64,000 nt of DNA from Sphingopyxis macrogoltabida (GCF_001314325.1 NZ_CP009430.1:1-64000); one strand, 5' to 3'. Counted from the stretch's first letter, positions 8,366 to 16,933 are shown. Made by a program: numbers and translations. The notes: generated by a model not told the origin, from the sequence alone.

Positions 8366-8947
8366 ATGCAGTTGGATCAAAAGGACGCAGTAGAGCGGAA
8401 GCCGTCTACCGCCGACGCGACACGCGCTCGGATTTTGACCTCAGCTCAGCACGCGTTTTCCTCACGAGGCTATAAGGATGTTGGCCTACGAGCGATCGCC
8501 GCGATCGCCGAATGCGATACAACCCTCATTCAACGCTATTTTGGACCGAAAGAGCGCCTGTTTGAGCGTGCGCTGGCAGAAACACTGGACGTGAGCCCAC
8601 TCCTGGACGGATCTCGCGAAACTTTCGGAGCACGAGCCGCAGCATTTTTTTCGCGTGAGAGCGGCAGGGAGGTTCAACCCGTCCAGATGCTGATATTTGC
8701 AACGTCCGACCCCACTTCGCGAGCCATCGCTCTTCGCCTGATGGAACAGCAGGTTGTCAAGCCAATCGCTGATTGGTTGGGCTGTACTGACGCGAGGAAA
8801 CTGGCGGTGCGCATATCGATGATATGTAGTGGATACTTCTTGTACAGCCGAATACTCGATCTCAAAGCCGACTCCGACACAGACTCCGACACAACGGTTC
8901 AATGGCTAGCCGAGCAATTGCAACAGGTAGTGGATCGCACCCCCTAG
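8366..8947 (+). CDS. TetR-family transcriptional regulator
   Basis: A 193-residue TetR-type repressor. The N-terminal HTH spans about residues 18-65 (ARILTSAQHAFSSRGYKDVG, then TTLIQRYFGPKERLFERAL), and the C-terminal ligand-binding part is short. It is followed by an alpha/beta hydrolase in the same direction, with a perfect inverted repeat between them, so it likely controls that gene. There is no convincing ribosome site before the ATG. The ligand is unknown. Confidence 0.85.
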   Translation: MQLDQKDAVERKPSTADATRARILTSAQHAFSSRGYKDVGLRAIAAIAECDTTLIQRYFGPKERLFERALAETLDVSPLLDGSRETFGARAAAFFSRESGREVQPVQMLIFATSDPTSRAIALRLMEQQVVKPIADWLGCTDARKLAVRISMICSGYFLYSRILDLKADSDTDSDTTVQWLAEQLQQVVDRTP

Positions 8948-8969
8948 CCACACTCCCAACATGAGGCTA

Positions 8970-8987
8970 TGTCCACACCTGTGGACA
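8970..8987. promoter_or_regulatory. Inverted repeat, candidate TetR operator
   Basis: TGTCCACA-CC-TGTGGACA has perfect 8-bp arms around a 2-bp centre. It lies 22 bp after the tetR stop and 38 bp before the hydrolase start, where a TetR dimer would block the hydrolase promoter. Confidence 0.55.
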
Positions 8988-9024
8988 CGATTCGTGTGGC
9001 GAAAAAATAGGGGAGAATGCGCAA

Positions 9025-10125
9025 ATGCGAGCCATCGACATGAAGATCGATGTGACGGCTGCTGCCGAACTTGGGCAGGACGCGCACGTCGCCGTAACTA
9101 TCACGCTGCCCGATCCGTCTACAATGCCGTCCGCGCCCATCGTTTGTTTTGCGAAACCGGGCGGCGGTTATTCCCGCGGTTATTACACGGTCGATCTGCC
9201 CGGCCCCGCCCGCGGAGCGCAGGCGGATTGGCACGCACAGCGCGGCTGGATTTTTGTCTCGGTCGATCATCTCGGCGTCGGCGATTCGAGCATCCACGAC
9301 GCTGCAATACTCGACTATACGACGACGGCGGCCGCCAATATGGCAGCGGAGGCTGAAGTGTTACGTCTTCTAGCGGAGGGCGCATTAGTCGAGGGATTCC
9401 CAAAGATTGTCGATCCGGTCAAAATCGGTATCGGCCAATCGATGGGAGGTTGTCTCACTATCATCCAGCAGGGACGCTACCACTGCTACGATGGCGTTGC
9501 GGTGCTCGGCTATTCGGCAGTGCATACCCATCCTCCCGTGCGCCCCGGGACTGAGCCGATCGTCGCGCCATGGCTTCCACGCGACACCCTGCTTCACGGC
9601 GCAGTTCCTGTTGTGGTAAACGCTGGTGCCGTCGAAAACTTCAAAAGCAAGATGGCAATGCGCGACCCCACGTCGGGGACGGCCGAGCATCCGATGCTTT
9701 GGGGATTTCATTTCGCCGACGATTATGATGCCGAAATGAAAGAAATGGCCCTGATCGATCTTGCGCGTTTCTTTCACATCCATGACCCTGCTAAACAGGT
9801 CGGCGTCGTCTGCCAACCGTGGGGCTCATTAACGACACCCGGCGCCGTAGCTCAGAGCTGTCTAACGCCAGGAGCGGTGGCGCCCGAAGCGGCCGCAATC
9901 ACTGTTCCGGTACTCGTGGGGATGGGTGAACGAGACACGACAGCTGATGTGCCTGGAGAGCCTCGCGCATATCGCTCGGCGCCCTCTGTCGACATCTTTG
10001 TCTGTCCACGGATGAGTCACATGCATAACTTTGCGGCGACGCGCGGCCTCTTTTGGGAGCGAATCGCTCGATTTGCCGATTGGGCCGCCTGCTATAGAGC
10101 GAGCAGGCAAAACCCCTGTCAGTAA
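9025..10125 (+). CDS. Alpha/beta hydrolase
   Basis: A 366-residue alpha/beta-hydrolase-fold enzyme. The nucleophile elbow is GQSMGG near residues 138-143; a GERDTTAD segment and a late SHMHNF histidine are plausible Asp and His of the triad. A PGGGYSRGYY segment near residues 45-54 could form the oxyanion region. No signal peptide is evident, so it is probably cytoplasmic. The start is well supported by GGGGAG nine bases upstream. Together with the preceding TetR gene and operator it looks like a self-contained inducible detoxification or degradation unit. The substrate cannot be told. Confidence 0.75.
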   Translation: MRAIDMKIDVTAAAELGQDAHVAVTITLPDPSTMPSAPIVCFAKPGGGYSRGYYTVDLPGPARGAQADWHAQRGWIFVSVDHLGVGDSSIHDAAILDYTTTAAANMAAEAEVLRLLAEGALVEGFPKIVDPVKIGIGQSMGGCLTIIQQGRYHCYDGVAVLGYSAVHTHPPVRPGTEPIVAPWLPRDTLLHGAVPVVVNAGAVENFKSKMAMRDPTSGTAEHPMLWGFHFADDYDAEMKEMALIDLARFFHIHDPAKQVGVVCQPWGSLTTPGAVAQSCLTPGAVAPEAAAITVPVLVGMGERDTTADVPGEPRAYRSAPSVDIFVCPRMSHMHNFAATRGLFWERIARFADWAACYRASRQNPCQ

Positions 10126-10508
10126 ACGTGGTCATCACAAAACGCCGTTTAACGTCTGTAACCGGTCGCTATTTGCCATAGCAGACTGATTGGCGAACGT
10201 GGTCTGCTCTTCGCGATTTTCGCCCAAAAGTGGGCCGTCCGCGATCGGCCAGGTCCCGTCATAAATCAGGGGCTAGCGAACCCGGCTTTCGGAAAGCCTC
10301 TTCGTCACTTCGCGGCTAGCATAGTGCATCGACGTCAAGGAACCATATTTGGGAAAATTCAAATATTGCAGCGAGTTCGGCGTCGAGCGGGACGCGGCCT
10401 ATACCTGCTTCGTCGACCGCGTGGTTGCGGGTAGATCGTCTGAAGATTAAAGATTCAGCTACGCGGCGCATCCACAAAGATTTCTTGAAACTTCCGAATT
10501 TTGGAAGT
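10126..10508. other. Intergenic stretch with inverted repeats, no gene recognised
   Basis: I see no convincing coding sequence in this 380-bp stretch. It contains an inverted repeat ATATTTG/CAAATAT (10345-10351 and 10360-10366) and, at its right end, the nested repeats in front of the abiE operon. An open TTG frame entering from 10425 continues into abiEi but has no ribosome site. Confidence 0.5.
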
Positions 10509-10525
10509 ATGTGGAACTTTGTGGA
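10471..10525. promoter_or_regulatory. Nested inverted repeats at the abiE operon start
   Basis: Outer arms TCCACAAAG (10471-10479) and CTTTGTGGA (10517-10525) are perfect 9-bp complements. Inside them lie ACTTCC (10490-10495) and GGAAGT (10503-10508). The structure overlaps the probable abiEi start codon. AbiEi antitoxins are known to repress their operon by binding inverted repeats, so this is a likely operator. Confidence 0.5.
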
Positions 10526-11189
10526 TACGCTTTCTACCATGGTGACGAAGGCCGGGCTGGCCAATCGGATCTTTAGCGATCGGCAACTGGAAGACGTGCT
10601 CGGGGGAAGCGACGCTCGTCGCTACGGTTTGGTGAACCGCGCCCTGAAGGAGGGGGCGCTTCATCGGCTCAAGCGCGGGAGCTATGTGCTCGACAGGCGC
10701 TATCGAAGCGAGTTGATCCATCCGTTTGTCGTTGCCCAGGCGCTTCGGCCTGGCAGCTATGTTTCGTTCGAGACGGCGCTTTCGCATCATGGCTGGATCC
10801 CGGAGGGTGTTTTTACCACGGCAAGTGTCTCGCCAGGTCGCAAGACGATCTCCTACGACGTGCCGATCTTCGGCCATTTCGGTTTCCACCCGCTCGCGCT
10901 TCAGGATTACCAGTTTCTGGTCGATGTAAAACGGGCCGCTATGGGAAGCCGGCCCGCGCTCGTTGCCAATCCACTGCGCGCGCTGATGGATCTGGTCGCT
11001 TTGCGCAAGGAGCGGTGGTCGGGTTTGGGATGGATTCTTGACGGCATGCGGATCGACGAGGCGCAATTGCGAACCCTGCGCTCCAGGGATTTCACCGCTC
11101 TCGAGCTCGTCTACAAACATAAGGCGGTCATCGCCTTTCTGGATCATCTTAGGAGCGCGGTCTTGTCTATGAAGGCAGAACTCCATTGA
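10509..11189 (+). CDS. abiEi: AbiEi-family antitoxin / transcriptional repressor
   Basis: A protein of about 226 residues with the N-terminal winged-helix of AbiEi antitoxins; the diagnostic part is RALKEGALHRLKRGSYVLDRRY. The C-terminal domain (RPGSYVSFETALSHHGWIPE onward) also fits the family. It is directly followed by the AbiEii nucleotidyltransferase with a TTGA overlap, forming the standard AbiE type IV toxin-antitoxin order. The start is uncertain: an ATG at 10509 was chosen, but an open frame extends to a TTG at 10425 and another ATG lies at 10539. Confidence 0.82.
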   Translation: MWNFVDTLSTMVTKAGLANRIFSDRQLEDVLGGSDARRYGLVNRALKEGALHRLKRGSYVLDRRYRSELIHPFVVAQALRPGSYVSFETALSHHGWIPEGVFTTASVSPGRKTISYDVPIFGHFGFHPLALQDYQFLVDVKRAAMGSRPALVANPLRALMDLVALRKERWSGLGWILDGMRIDEAQLRTLRSRDFTALELVYKHKAVIAFLDHLRSAVLSMKAELH

Positions 11190-12046
11190 TCGAGCTCATC
11201 CGGGAAAAGCTGGATCAAGCCAACACCGAAACACCTGTCGGCCGCGAGAACGCGCTCAAGCAAATTCTTCAGGAAATCGCGCTTTACGCGCTCTGGCGAG
11301 CGGACTTCTTCGATGTTGCTCTCTTCCAGGGCGGTACGAGCCTGAGAATCCTGCACGGGTTGCCGCGCTTCTCCGAAGATCTGGATTTCATCCTGAGGGA
11401 ACCCGATTCCGCCTTCGATTGGTCGCCCTATTTGAAGGTATTGGCGGATGTCTTCGACGAGTATGGTCTCGATCTGGAAGTGAAGCCTCGGGACCGAATG
11501 GATACCGCCATCCGCGAGGCAGTCCTCAAAGATAATTCGATCGCCCGTCAACTGGACCTCAAATTCGTCGATCGCGGCCTGAGCCCGGCAATCAAGATCA
11601 AGCTCGAGATCGACACGAACCCGCCTTCGGGGTCCGGTGAAGCGACGAGCTTCCTCGATTTCCCACTGGATTATCTGGTGAGGCATCAGGATCTCGAGTC
11701 CAATTTTGCCCTCAAGGTCCATGCGCTTCTCTGCCGAGGGTTCCTGAAGGGGAGGGATTGGTTCGATTTTTCCTGGTACGTCTCCAAGGGGGTCACACCT
11801 AATCTACCGCTCCTCCAATCGGCATTGATGCAAACGGGGCCATGGGTGGGGGAGGGCAGTCTTGCCGTCGACATGCGATGGCTGCGCGAAGTGTTGCGTT
11901 CGGCGATCATGACAATCGACTGGGGACTCGCCTTTGAGGACGTACGCCGATTCCTGCGCCCCGAAGAATCTAAGATGGCCGAACTTTGGAGCGAGGACTT
12001 CTTTTTGGCGAAAGTCGACAAGCTAAAGGACGACTTCGCCAACTAA
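11186..12046 (+). CDS. abiEii: AbiEii/AbiGii-family nucleotidyltransferase toxin
   Basis: A 286-residue DNA-polymerase-beta-like nucleotidyltransferase. The core motif GGTSLRILHG followed by SEDLDFIL supplies the metal-binding acidic residues, and DRGLSPAIKIKLEID provides the third acidic strand. The GTP-specific NTase toxins of AbiE systems give abortive infection or plasmid stabilisation. The start is a TTG whose last two bases overlap the antitoxin stop (TTGA), implying coupled translation. It appears intact. Confidence 0.87.
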   Translation: MIELIREKLDQANTETPVGRENALKQILQEIALYALWRADFFDVALFQGGTSLRILHGLPRFSEDLDFILREPDSAFDWSPYLKVLADVFDEYGLDLEVKPRDRMDTAIREAVLKDNSIARQLDLKFVDRGLSPAIKIKLEIDTNPPSGSGEATSFLDFPLDYLVRHQDLESNFALKVHALLCRGFLKGRDWFDFSWYVSKGVTPNLPLLQSALMQTGPWVGEGSLAVDMRWLREVLRSAIMTIDWGLAFEDVRRFLRPEESKMAELWSEDFFLAKVDKLKDDFAN

Positions 12047-12265
12047 CTGCAGCGGAGACGGGTTCCCCTGACAGGTCAGTTCTGCATATTCAGGGCTCAG
12101 GAACGAGCGATAGCTTGGGGCATTGCTCTGTTCCGATGAAACACAATGGAACGCCGACAGAGGAATTTTTGGCGCTTTCGTCCAATATCGGATCGCGCGG
12201 CAGCGCTAACCGCGCTGTGCGACCCAGAAGAGTTCTCCCTCTGACGAGGACAGAAATCTTCATCT
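12047..12265. other. Non-coding stretch downstream of abiE, possible small RNA
   Basis: No gene is seen. A hairpin CAGCGC-taacc-GCGCTG lies at 12201-12217, followed by a strong terminator. The combination would suit either the abiE transcript end or an independent small RNA, but no promoter was identified. Confidence 0.3.
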
Positions 12266-12304
12266 GGCGCCCGTCCGATGCGAATCTGGCGGGCGCCTTT
12301 TTTT
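12266..12304 (+). terminator. Rho-independent terminator
   Basis: GGCGCCCG (12266-12273) pairs perfectly with CGGGCGCC (12290-12297), followed by seven T residues. The orientation suits transcripts from the abiE operon or from the non-coding stretch before it. Confidence 0.75.
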
Positions 12305-12432
12305 GGAATGGGAGAGGAGCTGCCTAGCGATCATCGGCGACGGGGCAAGGCCGGTTAATCGAATATCCGGCATTATGTTTATAATCACTGAGCAGAAAAT
12401 ATAGGTAAAATTCCTGGATGAGCGCGCGGGCG

Positions 12433-13728
12433 CTAAATAGCCAAAATGCAGCGGGCGATTTCGCGGATGCGGCCGCCCTCAAGGTCTTCCGAGTGAACGA
12501 GAGCAAGAGGGGCAATTTGCGCCATTCGGGGGTGCGTGACGGATTTGGATGCAAGATAGTCCGGGTCGTTCGTCCCCATCGCCTCGACGATGATGCGCCG
12601 CATTTCCCCGCTACGCCGATCGCGTGCCTCGAGGATGAAGTCGGGCCGGCAGGATCCCAGCGGCGTCAGCGTGTCGAATAGCGGTTTCTCGATAGCGAGG
12701 TCCCAGCCCGCACGATCTAGGTCCCGCCGAAGGGTCAGAAGCTCGCCAAGGACAAGACGCTCGAATTCGGAATCGACGGGCACCAACCGATTGCCCTTGA
12801 AGATCGGCTGGGCATATCCGCGCAGCGCGGCATAGCCTTGGGCCTCGGGATATTGGCCTGCGACAACGAGCACCAGATAGGGGCCCTTGATCCGGTTACC
12901 GCGGATCGACGGCGATTGCACCCGATTGGCGAGGACGACCGGATCGCCGTCGGCAACCTCGATGGTCGAGCCGCGGACGTTTTGCGCATAGAGCGCCAGA
13001 AAGGCTTGGGGGGCGTGGCCGCGTGGCCATCTCGGCGCGAGCGCGCGGAGCGCGGCATAGACGCGCTTGCTGTGCAGCGGCTGGGGATGCGTCCAGAAGG
13101 CGCGGCCGAGCGCGATGCCCGGCGCGATCTCGACGCGGGCCGCGGCGAACGCGAGTTGCTGAAACTCGCGCGTGATCGAACGCTCAGGGGACTCCTCGCA
13201 CAGCGATGGGCAATAATTGAGCCCGGACAAGGCCTGCAGCCGCCAGAGCAGGCGCGCGAGGCGAGGGATCGATCCCTGGCGCGTCCTATCGTCGGTCGTG
13301 TCCGTGTCCGGACGCTGAGCCAGATGCTCCGGTGCCGGACGCAGAACTTCGAAATATCCGATCGGGGGTTCGGCCGGGCTGTCCTGGGTCCGCACCTCGG
13401 ACAGGCGATTGGTCGCCTGTTCGCGAAAAAAGGGACAGTCCATAAGGTGTTCGGGCCGCTTGGCGCTCGTCAATCGGCGCAGATAGTAGGTGTCGGCCTC
13501 GGACAAGAAGGCGGGCGTTAGGATCGGCGGCGCTTCGCCATCGGCCAGGCAATCACAGGCGATCCACCGTTCACCGACCCGGGCCTGCTGGACGAGCATG
13601 ATACCGGCGTCTTCATCGGCGCGCGAACCGGTGCCGACATACCATCGCACAAGCGCCTCCCGAACGAGCGCGGGGAGGGCTATTCTACCGCCTCTACAGC
13701 CATCGCTGTTTCTCGGGATCAGCCACAT
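12433..13728 (-). CDS. DUF1173-like hypothetical protein
   Basis: A 431-residue protein. The Cys-rich start (CDCLADG near residue 60, then YYLRRLTSAKRPEHLMDCPFF near residues 81-101) resembles DUF1173 proteins, often carried beside conjugation genes. The C-terminal part contains RPDFILEA followed by RRIIVEAMG, an arrangement reminiscent of a PD-(D/E)XK nuclease fold, but the usual lysine is absent. The start at 13728 is supported by AGAGG six bases upstream; a GTG further up is unlikely. It is divergent from the lytic transglycosylase. Function unknown. Confidence 0.6.
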   Translation of the reverse strand: MWLIPRNSDGCRGGRIALPALVREALVRWYVGTGSRADEDAGIMLVQQARVGERWIACDCLADGEAPPILTPAFLSEADTYYLRRLTSAKRPEHLMDCPFFREQATNRLSEVRTQDSPAEPPIGYFEVLRPAPEHLAQRPDTDTTDDRTRQGSIPRLARLLWRLQALSGLNYCPSLCEESPERSITREFQQLAFAAARVEIAPGIALGRAFWTHPQPLHSKRVYAALRALAPRWPRGHAPQAFLALYAQNVRGSTIEVADGDPVVLANRVQSPSIRGNRIKGPYLVLVVAGQYPEAQGYAALRGYAQPIFKGNRLVPVDSEFERLVLGELLTLRRDLDRAGWDLAIEKPLFDTLTPLGSCRPDFILEARDRRSGEMRRIIVEAMGTNDPDYLASKSVTHPRMAQIAPLALVHSEDLEGGRIREIARCILAI

Positions 13729-13838
13729 CGGCGGCCTCTTGGGACCTCGTCCCGCTCTGCGGGGGCCTGTCCCCGCCGGATTGACAGACCGCCGCGCCCT
13801 GATCTCCACTTTGTGACTGGCAGATGGGAGGCCGCGTC

Positions 13839-14768
13839 ATGCGAGCAACAATTATTGGTTTGATGGGCCTCGCGACATGCTGGGCCGGGGCTGTCCACGC
13901 GGAGGAGGGCCAACCACGGACTGCGCGGCGCGCGGAGCTGATCCTGATGGGCGACACAGCCGGCGCATCGCGCGGGCGCGGCGCGTCCGGCGCTGCGGTG
14001 GACAATGCGACGCCGAGGGTCGGGGCCGAGGTGCTGGCCTATCGGCCGAAAGCAGGATTGATCGAACAGATGCAGGCCAGATTGCGGGCGCTGCCTGGCG
14101 GCCAGTTTGCCGAGGCGATCGCTGCGGAGCCGGAATGGCCCGCGCTTGTGGCGCCCGTGTCCGCCATCTCCGTGCCCCTGTGGATGCGGCCCGGTTCGGT
14201 GCTCTCGGGCGAGACGTGGGGCTTCGTTCCGGGCTGCACCTCGCCAGGCTATCGGCCGACCGGATTTCTGGGGTCCGACGCGGAGCTGCGCCGCGCATCC
14301 TATTATGGGATGATGAGCCGAATCGCGTGCGAATATGGCATCCCGGTCGGGCTGTTCGACGCGATGATCATTCGCGAAAGCCGGTATCACCCGACCATCG
14401 TTTCTCCCAAGAACGCTTTCGGCCTGACGCAGCTGATGCCCGCGACGGCGGCGGGTCTCGGGGTGGATCGGTACAGTGTCGAAGGCAATTTGCGGGGCGG
14501 CGCGAGCTATTTGCGCCAGCAGCTCGACAGGTTCGGCCAATATCACCTCGCACTCGCTGCCTACAATGCGGGGCCGGGGCGAGTTCGCGGTGGCCTCGTC
14601 CCCCGCATTCGCGAGACGCAGGATTATGTTGTCAACGTCCTCTCGAACTGGGGGCGCCTGAGCGGTGTTCAGCGTCAGGTGGCCATTCTTCCGGCGGACG
14701 GCAATGTGCCGAGGGAATCGATCGTGCCTGAGATCAGGCAGCGAACCGCCGCGGTCTGGACCTATTGA
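13839..14768 (+). CDS. Lytic transglycosylase, conjugation-associated
   Basis: A 309-residue secreted enzyme with an N-terminal signal peptide (MRATIIGLMGLATCWAGAVHA) and a C-terminal SLT domain. The catalytic glutamate is in IIRESRYHP near residue 180, followed by AFGLTQLMPATA and LAAYNAGPGRV, the standard family blocks. It would open peptidoglycan for the transfer apparatus, like F-plasmid Orf169 or VirB1. An ATG five codons upstream at 13824 is an alternative start. It precedes the tra operon but is separated from it by two minus-strand genes. Confidence 0.9.
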   Translation: MRATIIGLMGLATCWAGAVHAEEGQPRTARRAELILMGDTAGASRGRGASGAAVDNATPRVGAEVLAYRPKAGLIEQMQARLRALPGGQFAEAIAAEPEWPALVAPVSAISVPLWMRPGSVLSGETWGFVPGCTSPGYRPTGFLGSDAELRRASYYGMMSRIACEYGIPVGLFDAMIIRESRYHPTIVSPKNAFGLTQLMPATAAGLGVDRYSVEGNLRGGASYLRQQLDRFGQYHLALAAYNAGPGRVRGGLVPRIRETQDYVVNVLSNWGRLSGVQRQVAILPADGNVPRESIVPEIRQRTAAVWTY

Positions 14769-14808
14769 GGTCAGCCGATCGCCGCCCATGCGCCGCGCGG
14801 TCCGGCGG

Positions 14809-15303
14809 CTAGAGTTCGAAATCATCGCCGTCGGTGAGTCGCGCGCGTCGTTCGCGGATCTTCACCACCTCTTCGGCGACCTTCTTCACGACGGCGCGCT
14901 GAAGCGGCGCCCCCCAGTCCCGCTTCACCTCGGATCCGTCGATACCGTTGATCCCGTCGAGCGCCTCGATGATCTTGCGCGGCAGATCGGCGAACATGTC
15001 GCAAAGCATGGAGATGATCGTCGAGTAGCGTTGACGATCGAGGAGATCGAGACCCTCGAAGGTTTCGAGGCAGGTATAGGCCTGCAGGATGTTCGTCCCC
15101 AGCGCATGCAGGATCTTTTCGAGTTCGGGCTGGGTCATGACGGACCGCTTGGCGGGATCGCGGTGAAGGAGGAGGCCGAGCCTGGTCTTGTTGATCCCGG
15201 TCTTCTGCGCGAGCGCGCGCTGCGCCGTTTCCTGCGCAGCCATGGATTCGAGGATCAACGGAACATAGTCGCGGAGCGGATTCCCGCTTTCCCCGGCGTC
15301 CAC
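14809..15303 (-). CDS. Small HTH-containing protein of unknown role
   Basis: A 164-residue protein with a probable Cro/C1-like helix-turn-helix in its first half (AQRALAQKTGINKTRLGLLL), followed by a helical, charged C-terminal part. The start is a GTG at 15303 with a weak upstream GAGG; the next Met is 20 codons inside. Its position between the transglycosylase and the tra operon suggests a regulator of transfer. I do not recognise a named family. Confidence 0.55.
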   Translation of the reverse strand: MDAGESGNPLRDYVPLILESMAAQETAQRALAQKTGINKTRLGLLLHRDPAKRSVMTQPELEKILHALGTNILQAYTCLETFEGLDLLDRQRYSTIISMLCDMFADLPRKIIEALDGINGIDGSEVKRDWGAPLQRAVVKKVAEEVVKIRERRARLTDGDDFEL

Positions 15304-15446
15304 GATCTACGCCTCAATCCAGGCAAGAGATGACATTTCGACCCCCAATGCCGCTCCGTTAACCTTAGACAATCACAGCAAAATTGGCTTGGCAAGCGCG
15401 GTTTGGGCCAGATTGGCACTCGCGGCGGGCGTCGATGGCCTGCCTG

Positions 15447-15887
15447 TCAGTGCGAGAAGAGGGCGTCGCCGCCGCGGTGTTCCAGGCCGTCGCATGCGCC
15501 GAAACCGAGCGTCTCGAGCACGCGCGCCGCCTTTTGTTCGACCACATAGTCGAAGAGCAAAAGGGACAGTACGGCCTCGGATGCGAGCGCATGGCCGATC
15601 CTTGGCTCGAGGCCGGTCCGCATCGCCTCGAGCCGGTCCACGCAGCTCGGAGGCAAGGAGAGGCTTATGCAGATGTCGCCTGCCGCCGGTATGAGTTTCA
15701 GATGCTGGCGAAGGACGTCGGTGTCGTGCGCCGCCATGTCGCGGTTCGCGCTCGCGAGGTACAGCGTCAGGTTTGAAAGGCTCTCATATGAGCGGGTCTC
15801 GTTGGAGCGCAGGCGAAGGCTCTCCGTGGTGAGCCGGAAGAGGAGCTCAGAGATTTCGAGCATATAGTCTCGTGCGTCAGCGGTCAT
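15447..15887 (-). CDS. Hypothetical protein upstream of tra operon
   Basis: A protein of about 146 residues, helical, with no motif I recognise. It is transcribed in the same direction as the small HTH gene and divergently from traA. The ATG at 15887 was chosen; a GTG three codons upstream (15896) has a closer GGGA. Its reading frame has codon use similar to the neighbouring tra genes, which supports it being real. Confidence 0.5.
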   Translation of the reverse strand: MTADARDYMLEISELLFRLTTESLRLRSNETRSYESLSNLTLYLASANRDMAAHDTDVLRQHLKLIPAAGDICISLSLPPSCVDRLEAMRTGLEPRIGHALASEAVLSLLLFDYVVEQKAARVLETLGFGACDGLEHRGGDALFSH

Positions 15888-16262
15888 AAACGCCACGTTC
15901 CCATTTGACCCTGTTTACCAGCACGCCCCCCGGCAAGCGTCGGCCTCGATCGCGCTTTGTTGAACGCCAAATGGTTAACAAAACCCGAGTCTGCGTCCGC
16001 GAATCTACCCTGATGGTCGTCTGTCCGCAATTGCGGGGCATGGCGCCCCGGATAGGCGGCCACCTCGCCCCATCCCGAGGGGTAATCCGCCCCTTATTGC
16101 GGGGCAAAGCGCCCCGAATTCTGCCTCTTGAGAAAGAAAAATCACAATCGCGGCCGTCGATTCGAGTTGCCGGCCCGAGGACCGCTTGTCGCGATGGGGA
16201 ACGATTGGTGAGCTTCTTCATGGGCGCGGTTCGGTCGCGTCTTGATGTGAAGGAAATCCACC
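15888..16262. other. Non-coding leader region upstream of traA
   Basis: No gene is seen in this 375-bp interval. It should hold the tra operon promoter, and it contains the cluster of GC hairpins listed separately. traA has a good ribosome site, AAGGA, just before 16263. Confidence 0.5.
16031..16116. repeat. Repeated GC hairpins upstream of traA
   Basis: Two near-identical 20-bp units, TTGCGGGGCATGGCGCCCCG (16031-16050) and TTGCGGGGCAAAGCGCCCCG (16097-16116), lie 66 bp apart, and each can fold through CGGGGC/GCCCCG arms. Between them AGGGG (16078-16082) pairs with CCCCT (16090-16094). They may be a regulator-binding region for the tra operon or part of a transfer origin; neither is proven. 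Confidence 0.55.
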
Positions 16263-16583
16263 ATGCAATTTGTCCGAAACAAGGTTGGACAGCTGGAGCT
16301 GGGGTTCGCCCTTGCTCTGCTTGTCCTGTTTCTCCTCGTCTGGACTGCCGGCCCTGCCTTCGCGGGCGCCGACACGACGTTCGACACGGCCCTCAACACG
16401 TTCACCGACTTCCTCGAAGGCTCGGGCGGCAAGATCATCACCGTCCTTTCGCTGGCAGGCGGCATTGTCGCGCTCGCCTCGGGGCGCTTCTCGATGGGGC
16501 AAATCGCGATCCCCGTCGGCGTCGGCGTCGGCGCCGGCACGGGAATCCCGATCGTCACCTCGACGGTGACGGCAACGATCTGA
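16263..16583 (+). CDS. traA: TraA-like conjugative pilin
   Basis: A 106-residue prepilin with a long N-terminal leader ending in a signal-peptidase-like AFA site (near residue 34), followed by a short hydrophilic stretch and two hydrophobic segments (IITVLSLAGGIVALASG and AIPVGVGVGAGTGIP). This is the pattern of F-type and VirB2-type pilins. It is the first gene of the tra operon, directly before traL. Sequence identity to F TraA is not evident; the assignment rests on size, topology and position. Confidence 0.75.
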   Translation: MQFVRNKVGQLELGFALALLVLFLLVWTAGPAFAGADTTFDTALNTFTDFLEGSGGKIITVLSLAGGIVALASGRFSMGQIAIPVGVGVGAGTGIPIVTSTVTATI

Positions 16584-16641
16584 AAGGTCCCGCGACCGGT
16601 CGAGGTGGCAGCTTCGACCGATCCAAGGAGAGGGTGGTGCA

Positions 16642-16932
16642 ATGGCCGCGGACAAGTACGTCATTCCGACTCATCTGGACGATCCCGAGCTGATCGGGCT
16701 GTGGACGCTGGATGAGTTCCTCGCGATGGTCATCCCCTTCGCATGGGGGGTCCTGTCTCAGCATATCCTTATCGGCATGTTTCTTTCGGGTGCAGGCTGG
16801 TGGGGTCTCAGGAAAGCTAAGGCAGGCCGGGCGACGTCATGGCTTCTGCATCTGGCCTATTGGCATTTTCCGTCCGGTTTCACCGGTCTGAGAGCCACGC
16901 CACCCTCATATCTGCGTCTGATGGCGGGCTGA
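16642..16932 (+). CDS. traL: TraL, F-type T4SS protein
   Basis: A 96-residue protein with the TraL pattern: an N-terminal PTHLDDPELIGLWTLDEF segment, two membrane helices, and a C-terminal FPSGFTGLRATPPSYLRLM. F-type TraL proteins sit in the envelope and are required for pilus assembly. Its stop is one base before the traE start. Confidence 0.9.
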   Translation: MAADKYVIPTHLDDPELIGLWTLDEFLAMVIPFAWGVLSQHILIGMFLSGAGWWGLRKAKAGRATSWLLHLAYWHFPSGFTGLRATPPSYLRLMAG

Positions 16933-16933
16933 C

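Noticed and set aside
9025..10125. Assigning the hydrolase to the catabolic island
   Set aside because: It lies 30 kb away beyond the tra region, has its own TetR gene and lacks the island operator.
15905..16693. Plus-strand frame across the hairpin region into traA and traL
   Set aside because: It overlaps traA in another frame, is rich in Arg and Pro, and traA has the ribosome site, leader peptide and operon position.
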